In this document: positions 7,401 to 12,631 of the stretch, piece by piece
Layout of the letters: every line of letters starts with the position of its first letter
Position numbering within the stretch: position 1 is the first letter of the stretch
DNA from: a bacterium
GTDB taxonomy: Bacteria; Verrucomicrobiota; Verrucomicrobiae; JAJYAR01
DNA: 12,631 bases
Assembly: GCA_021779435.1 (NCBI GenBank)
Contig: JAJYAR010000033.1
Location: 1 to 12,631 of the forward strand
Direction of reading: 5' to 3'
The notes under the pieces: generated by a model
What the model saw: the letters and a program-made list of their open reading frames with translations, nothing else
What the model was told of the DNA's origin: nothing
Database searches by the model: none
Position numbers and translations under genes: made by a program

Positions 7401-9368
7401 ATGATCAAGCGACTCACTCAACTTCCGCTTCGCACCCAACTGGCGGTCCTCACGATCCCCTCCTTCCTGGTCATCGTGATCTTCGCCTCGATCTTCATCG
7501 TCCGCACCAATCGCGACTACCGGCAGCTCTCTCGCGTGCGCGACCTGGTGACGCTCGCTAACCAGTTTTCCGCCATCGGCGGCAGCCTCGAGCAGGAGAC
7601 CAACGCCGGCATGTGGGACATCCTCTTCACGCCCGTCAATCACACCGAGGCCAAGCTCAAGGACTCCCTGAAGCTGTACACCGCCGCCGCGGCGAAAACC
7701 GACGCGATGCTCGCCAAGGCCAGGGCCGAGTGGACTCGCGTCGACAAGGAGGGGCTCGACCCCGTCACCCGCGCCAAGATCGAGAACGCCTTCACGCTCG
7801 CGACCCAGCTCAAGGTCTGGCGGACCGCCGTCACCTCGGTCGGCAAGGACCTGGACCCCTCCATCACCGACGACACCTACTACCAGGCCCAGCTCCAGCG
7901 CTACAAGGCCGCCCTGCCCGATCGTTATCTCGAGCAGACGCTGTGGGATTTCATGAAGGAAAAGGCCTACACTGGTCTCGTCGAGTCATTCAACGCGACG
8001 CTCATGTACACCGCCCGCGCCACCTCGGACGCCGAACTCGCGCGCAGCATCGTGCTCCAGGCCGAGCTCCTCACCTTCCAGGCCACGTCCGAGCGCGAAT
8101 GTACGCTCACCTATTACTACATCAGGGAGGGCGCCTGCCCCAACGGACTGCAGGGCGACGAACTCGCGTGGCTGCGGTCGCTGTGGGACCGCGAGCAACA
8201 GGCCTACGACAACGCCTGGGCTCTCGCGACCAACGACGAACGCGTGATCATGAAAAAGGACCTCGCCATCGAGTCCTTTCCCCTCAGCGAGCACGCACGC
8301 GACTGGCTGCGCACCAACTGGCGGAACACCGATATCCATAAACTCTATACGCCCGAGCTCAGCCAGGAACTCGACTCGACGCGCATCGCAAAGACCCAGG
8401 AGGCCATCGACACGCTCCGCGAGCGCCTCTCCCACATCACCGCCGCACGCATCGCCGACCGGCACCGCAGCCTCGTCACCCTGATTTCCCTGGTCGGTGG
8501 CTTCGGCGCCCTGTTCGTCGCCATCTGCGTTCTGTTTTACTTCAATATCACGCGCACCCTGCGCAAGGGCATCGATACGCTCGAGCACGGCGTCACCAAC
8601 ATCATCGAGGCCTCCCGCAATCTCGCCGAGACCAGCTCCCACCTCTCCACCCTCGCCTCCGAACAGGCCGCGGGCATCGAGGAAATGTCCGCGACCGTCG
8701 AGGAGATCACCGCCATGTCGAAGTCGAGAAACGAATACCTCGACACCATCCTCAAGCAGGAGCAGTCCAACAAGAGCCACGCCGAGCAGTCCGTCGCCGT
8801 CATGGGCGAGATGACCGGCGCCATCGCCGAGATCGCCCAGGCCAATCTCGAGACCCAGAAGGTCATCAATTCCATCCAGGACCTCGCGATGCAGACCAAT
8901 CTGCTCGCGCTCAACGCCGCCATCGAGGCCGCCCGCGCGGGCGAGGCCGGCGCCGGGTTCGCCGTGGTCGCCTCCGAGGTCAAGACCCTCGCCGAGGGCT
9001 CCTCGCGCACCGCCAAGGGCAACGAGGAATTCCTCATCCGCAGCCAGCACGCCATCACCAACGGGACCCGCCTCTCCGAAAAAACCTCCGTCTCCCTCAA
9101 CGAGATGAAGGACGGCTCACACAAGTCCTCCCAGATGGTCGCCGAGATCCTCCAGCGCGACGAGGAGCAGCAACGCGGACTCGAGCAGATCGCGTCCGCC
9201 ACCCACTCCATCGAAACCAAGATCACCCAGCTCGCCGCCAGCGCCGAGGAACTCGCCAGCGCCGGTCAGCAGCTCTCCACCAACACCAACGATCTCGACA
9301 GTCTCGTCGACCGGCTTTCCCTGCTGCTGCGCGGCAAACACCGCAAGACCGGCGACGGCTCAGCCTAG
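7401..9368 (+). CDS. Methyl-accepting chemotaxis protein, HAMP-less, large periplasmic sensor
   Basis: This 655-residue chemoreceptor has TM1 at about 13-34, a periplasmic region of some 320 residues (35-357), TM2 at 358-382 and a cytoplasmic coiled-coil signalling domain to the end. The hairpin tip is canonical: [20 protein letters not shown] at about 496-515, then [31 protein letters not shown] (421-437) is the usual entry to the signalling helix. The first part of the sensor (about 48-110, with [20 protein letters not shown]) resembles NIT-type all-helical nitrate/nitrite or small-ligand sensors, but that assignment is tentative. No HAMP domain is recognisable: TM2 runs directly into the coiled coil. 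There is no C-terminal NWETF-like CheR tether. Cys234 and Cys246 are the only periplasmic cysteines. The receptor would signal through CheW/CheA, which are not in the window. The ATG at 7401 precedes TM1 at the normal distance. Confidence 0.92.
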   Translation: MIKRLTQLPLRTQLAVLTIPSFLVIVIFASIFIVRTNRDYRQLSRVRDLVTLANQFSAIGGSLEQETNAGMWDILFTPVNHTEAKLKDSLKLYTAAAAKTDAMLAKARAEWTRVDKEGLDPVTRAKIENAFTLATQLKVWRTAVTSVGKDLDPSITDDTYYQAQLQRYKAALPDRYLEQTLWDFMKEKAYTGLVESFNATLMYTARATSDAELARSIVLQAELLTFQATSERECTLTYYYIREGACPNGLQGDELAWLRSLWDREQQAYDNAWALATNDERVIMKKDLAIESFPLSEHARDWLRTNWRNTDIHKLYTPELSQELDSTRIAKTQEAIDTLRERLSHITAARIADRHRSLVTLISLVGGFGALFVAICVLFYFNITRTLRKGIDTLEHGVTNIIEASRNLAETSSHLSTLASEQAAGIEEMSATVEEITAMSKSRNEYLDTILKQEQSNKSHAEQSVAVMGEMTGAIAEIAQANLETQKVINSIQDLAMQTNLLALNAAIEAARAGEAGAGFAVVASEVKTLAEGSSRTAKGNEEFLIRSQHAITNGTRLSEKTSVSLNEMKDGSHKSSQMVAEILQRDEEQQRGLEQIASATHSIETKITQLAASAEELASAGQQLSTNTNDLDSLVDRLSLLLRGKHRKTGDGSA

Positions 9369-9389
9369 ACACAGCCCGGCCCCGCCACC

Positions 9390-9403
9390 GAGCCCCAGGG
9401 CTC
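9390..9403. terminator. Hairpin between convergent chemoreceptor and GH105 genes
   Basis: GAGCCC-CA-GGGCTC is a perfect inverted repeat in the 49-base gap between the receptor stop (9368) and the GH105 stop (9418). It would fold as a 5-bp stem with a 4-base loop. Neither side has a U-run; a C-rich tract follows on the plus strand. It may serve as a two-way terminator, but the evidence is position and symmetry only. Confidence 0.35.
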
Positions 9404-9417
9404 CGCCCTCCCCCCCC

Positions 9418-10515
<1,098 letters not shown>

Positions 10516-10651
10516 GGCGGCGGAGTTGGGGGCTGCGGCTCAGGCCACGCGCCCGGTTTGATGTCGCGGCTCGTTCATGCGCCTCCGGTTGCGTCCGGGC
10601 AAGGGCGAAGACCCCCGCTGCCACTCGGATTCATCCTGCGCTTCGATGATT

Positions 10652-10657
10652 TTTAAT
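10652..10657 (+). promoter_or_regulatory. Possible -10 element for the esterase gene
   Basis: TTTAAT matches the -10 consensus at 5 of 6 positions in an AT-rich patch that stands out in the 203-base divergent region. The -35 region near 10629-10635 (ATTCATC) is poor. If real, the ATG at 10656 overlaps the promoter and cannot start translation, which agrees with choosing 10719. Confidence 0.25.
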
Positions 10658-10718
10658 GGACCCGACCCTGGCCCCCCGCCCCGGGCCTCCCAGGCTGGAG
10701 TCCTCCCCCCACAACGCC

Positions 10719-11690
10719 ATGGCCTCCCACTCGCCCGTCCTGCCATCCCTCCTCATCGCGTTGCTCGCCAGCACTGGGCTCGCACCCGCCGCCCGCGCCT
10801 CGTCCGTCCCAACCCCCGTTCCCTATCACACTCCCGCGATCACCGGCACCGTCCTCCGTTATCCCGATTTCCCGTCCGCCAAGGTCGCCCCGCGCGACGT
10901 CTTCGTCTGGCTCCCGCCCTCCTACGCCACGCACCCCGCCCGGCGTTATCCCGTGCTCTACATGCACGATGGTCAGTGTCTGTTCGACCCGACCGCCTCG
11001 CTCTCCCACGCCGAGTGGGGCATCGATGAGTCGATGACCCGTCTGATCGCCGCCGGCAAGGTCCGCGAGGCCATCGTCGTGGGCATCGCAAACACCGGCC
11101 ACCGCGCCGAGGAGTACATCCCGAGGAAGGCCCTCGACCGTGTCCTCGGCACCGGCAGCGCAGCCGATCACGAACTGCACCGCGAGGCCGCCATGCTCGG
11201 CTTCCGCGCCGACGCCTTCCACTCGATGTCCGACGCCTATCTCGCGTTCATCGTCACGGAGCTGAAACCCTTCATCGACCGCACCTACCGCTCGCTGCCC
11301 GACCGGTCCGACACGATGGTCGCCGGCTCCTCCCTGGGCGGCCTCATCTCGTTGTACGCAATCTGCGAATACCCAAAAGTCTTCGGTAGCGCCGCCTGCA
11401 TCTCCACCCACTGGACCGTCGGCGACGGCATGATGATCGGCTACCTCAGGCGCCACGGTCTTCCCAACCCGCGCACGCACCGGATCTATTTCGACTACGG
11501 CACCCGGACCCTCGATCGCGATTACGGGAAGTACCAGGTGCGCGTCGACGCGCTCATGCGCGCGGCCGGCTACACCGACGGCCTCAACTGGGTCACGCGG
11601 GAGTTCCCCGGCGCCGACCACAGCGAGCGCTCCTGGCACGACCGGGCCCCGGTCTACCTTGATTTTCTGCTCGGAACCCCCGTCCGCTGA
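10719..11690 (+). CDS. Secreted alpha/beta-hydrolase esterase (esterase D / CE1-like)
   Basis: The 323-residue protein has a signal peptide (about 1-28, hydrophobic core LPSLLIALLASTGLA) and a putative-esterase (PF00756-type) domain. RDVFVWLPPSY and YPVLYMHDGQ form the first core strands and oxyanion region. GSSLGG holds nucleophile Ser205, YFDYGT supplies the likely acid Asp259, and GADHSERSW the catalytic His301. Relatives include feruloyl and acetyl xylan esterases, enterochelin esterases and S-formylglutathione hydrolase; the signal peptide favours an exported sugar-ester or siderophore-ester esterase. Beside GH74 and GH105, a carbohydrate esterase is my preferred but unproven reading. 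An ATG at 10656 is in frame but would add 21 Pro-rich residues before the signal peptide, so 10719 was chosen. The 3' end overlaps the convergent methyltransferase by 37 bases. Confidence 0.85.
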   Translation: MASHSPVLPSLLIALLASTGLAPAARASSVPTPVPYHTPAITGTVLRYPDFPSAKVAPRDVFVWLPPSYATHPARRYPVLYMHDGQCLFDPTASLSHAEWGIDESMTRLIAAGKVREAIVVGIANTGHRAEEYIPRKALDRVLGTGSAADHELHREAAMLGFRADAFHSMSDAYLAFIVTELKPFIDRTYRSLPDRSDTMVAGSSLGGLISLYAICEYPKVFGSAACISTHWTVGDGMMIGYLRRHGLPNPRTHRIYFDYGTRTLDRDYGKYQVRVDALMRAAGYTDGLNWVTREFPGADHSERSWHDRAPVYLDFLLGTPVR

Positions 11691-12415
11691 GAAGCCCGGA
11701 CCCTCCCGGGCTTGACCCCTCCGAAGGCGGCGAAGCACGCGTGTTTGTGCAATACATCCACGCATGCAAACCCCGAGCTTCGCAACAGCTCCAGTTGAAA
11801 GGTGAGCGTCGCCGGCGTGTCCTCCCGCTCGATGTAGGCGAATACCTTTTTGCGGTACTCCGCGCCCCCCAGGCCCTCCAGGTAGTCGCCGTAGCGCTCC
11901 CACAATAGCCGGTTCACGCCGCGGTTCTCGTGATCGACGAGGTCAAAAATCCAAAACCCTCCCCCCGGACGCAGCCAGCGCTGCACAGCGGCAAACAACC
12001 CCGTCCACTCCCGCGGCGTCCTCAGGTGATGCAGGACCGCCGCCGCCATCACAACGTCGAAGTGCGACTCCGGGAAGGCCAGCCGCCGGATGTCCCCCTG
12101 GCGCACGTCGTCCACCGAGCCCCCCAGACGCTCCCGGGCACGCTCCAACATCGGCAGGCTCAGATCGACCAGCGTGAAACGCGCCTCCGGCACGCGCTCC
12201 CGAAATTTGAGCGCATAATTCCCCGCCCCGCAGCCGATATCCAGCACCCGCGGCGCCACAGGTGCGTTCGCCGCAGCAGCAGCCGCCACCAGCTCCATGC
12301 AGCGCGCCGCATCCATCGTCGCCACCTGCCCTGTCTCGAGTTTCGCAAATCGCTCGACGTCCCGGTCGAAACGCGAGCGGATCTCGGCAACGGATGACTT
12401 TCTGGCTGTTTTCAT
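11654..12415 (-). CDS. Class I SAM-dependent methyltransferase
   Basis: The 253-residue product has the Rossmann methyltransferase motifs in order: VLDIGCGAGNY (57-67, motif I, SAM binding), TLVDLSLPML (81-90, acidic residue for the SAM ribose), QGDIRRLAFPESHFDVVMAA (106-125) with VLHHL (127-131), and LRPGGGFWIFDLVDHEN (148-164). KHACFAAFGGVK (224-235) is a typical C-terminal strand of this small-molecule group. The target could be a metabolite; nothing in the sequence or neighbours identifies it. I chose ATG 12415 because the core begins soon after; three Met codons upstream (to 12490) would add Lys/Arg/His-rich residues without family support. There is no Shine-Dalgarno sequence, and an extended -10 element sits six bases upstream, so the mRNA may be leaderless. 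The last 18 residues after GGVK are an unusual basic tail; most of it is encoded opposite the end of the esterase gene. Confidence 0.88.
   Translation of the reverse strand: MKTARKSSVAEIRSRFDRDVERFAKLETGQVATMDAARCMELVAAAAAANAPVAPRVLDIGCGAGNYALKFRERVPEARFTLVDLSLPMLERARERLGGSVDDVRQGDIRRLAFPESHFDVVMAAAVLHHLRTPREWTGLFAAVQRWLRPGGGFWIFDLVDHENRGVNRLLWERYGDYLEGLGGAEYRKKVFAYIEREDTPATLTFQLELLRSSGFACVDVLHKHACFAAFGGVKPGRVRASQRTGVPSRKSR
11692..11713. terminator. Perfect 8-bp hairpin directly after the esterase stop
   Basis: AAGCCCGG (11692-11699) and CCGGGCTT (11706-11713) are exact inverted repeats around the 6-base loop ACCCTC, starting two bases after the esterase TGA. This is the strongest stem in the window and well placed to end esterase transcription, although no U-run follows. 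On the other strand it lies inside the last codons of the methyltransferase gene. Confidence 0.45.
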
Positions 12416-12421
12416 GCAGCC

Positions 12422-12430
12422 AGCATAACA
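12422..12430 (-). promoter_or_regulatory. Extended -10 element for the methyltransferase gene
   Basis: On the minus strand TGTTATGCT (12430-12422) is an extended -10 element: TGn followed by TATGCT, 4 of 6 to consensus. Six bases separate it from the ATG at 12415, so transcription would begin at or next to the start codon. The -35 region is poor, as is common for extended -10 promoters. The match is modest. Confidence 0.3.
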
Positions 12431-12450
12431 CGATTCCATGCGATGCCGGA

Positions 12451-12631
12451 ATGACTTCCTTTTCATCCCGTGATGCTTCCAAGGCATCACCCGCTTCGAT
12501 GGATTTCGCCGCCTTCGCCCAGATGAACGCCGACCCCGAGGTCATGCGCTTCTTTCCCGCCACGCTCTCCGCGGACGAGTCCAGGGCATCCTATTTCCGG
12601 ATACGCTCCACGCTCGAGGCCCGCGGCTGGG
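12451..12631 (+). CDS. GNAT-family (RimJ/RimL-like) acetyltransferase, N-terminal part
   Basis: The frame is open to the window end, giving about 60 residues. FAAFAQMNADPEVMRFFPATLSADES is the signature N-terminal stretch of RimL-like GNAT acetyltransferases (quoted here only as a landmark: FAQMNADPEVM at about residues 22-32, then FFPATLS). These enzymes transfer acetyl from acetyl-CoA to amines of proteins or small molecules; the catalytic core lies outside the window. The usual first strand (TERLxLRxW) that precedes this stretch is not visible. In its place is a Ser/Ala-rich sequence from ATG 12451, or the true start is ATG 12499 (MDFAAF). Divergent from the methyltransferase with only 35 bases between starts if 12451 is used. 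The family is fairly sure; the start is not. Confidence 0.7.
   Translation, partial: MTSFSSRDASKASPASMDFAAFAQMNADPEVMRFFPATLSADESRASYFRIRSTLEARGW

Noticed and set aside
7130..7417. Short minus-strand frame in the GH74/chemoreceptor intergenic region
   Set aside because: It overlaps the receptor start, has no ribosome-binding site or domain, and its Arg/Gly-rich content suits random GC-rich DNA.
7986..9050. A 354-codon minus-strand frame rich in Gly, Leu and acidic residues
   Set aside because: It is antisense to the chemoreceptor signalling domain. The repetitive Gly/Leu/Asp pattern is the mirror of the receptor's coiled-coil codons.
10653..11903. A 416-codon minus-strand frame opposite the esterase
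   Set aside because: It is antisense to the esterase, which has a complete catalytic triad and signal peptide. The minus product is Gly/Val/Arg-rich with no domain.

Overview
This is a GC-rich, densely coded bacterial window with ten or so genes, most of them secreted or membrane proteins, in a largely alternating strand order (+ - - - + - + - + - +). The gene families fit a free-living polysaccharide degrader. An Opitutaceae-like member of the Verrucomicrobiota is my best guess, from the ADOP-type permease, the GH74 and GH105 hydrolases, a multiheme cytochrome and a chemoreceptor on one GC-rich chromosome. No rRNA, 16S or other taxonomic marker is present, so this is inference.

Layout: the window opens with the C-terminal end of a CxxCH-containing cytochrome (1-558, +). 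It is convergent with a 72-residue DUF2892 inner-membrane protein (600-818, -), which has a good sigma-70-type promoter (848-877). An orphan ADOP/MacB-FtsX permease (915-3371, -) and a small secreted protein of unknown function (3437-3943, -) may be co-transcribed. Divergent from them is a nitroreductase-fold flavoprotein (4053-4724, +). Next come a secreted GH74 xyloglucanase (4753-7044, -), a 356-base divergent intergenic region, a methyl-accepting chemotaxis protein with a large periplasmic sensor and no HAMP domain (7401-9368, +), a secreted GH105 unsaturated glucuronyl/galacturonyl hydrolase (9418-10515, -), a secreted alpha/beta-hydrolase esterase (10719-11690, +), a SAM-dependent methyltransferase (11654-12415, -) and the start of a GNAT acetyltransferase (12451 onward, +).

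How the genes may work together: GH74, GH105 and the esterase could attack xyloglucan, pectin side chains and ester substituents of plant cell wall. The chemoreceptor lies between the two glycosidases. The genes are not arranged as an operon and no SusC/SusD, transporter or sugar regulator is present, so this is a loose neighbourhood rather than a classical utilisation locus. The other genes look like unrelated housekeeping or accessory functions.

I found no mobile element, CRISPR array, tRNA or rRNA, and nothing I would call a new system. The most useful second looks are the HAMP-less receptor with a periplasmic cysteine pair, a GC-rich inverted repeat without a U-tract at all four convergent gene junctions, the methyltransferase/esterase tail overlap built on one of those hairpins, and a FliA-like octamer before the xyloglucanase gene.
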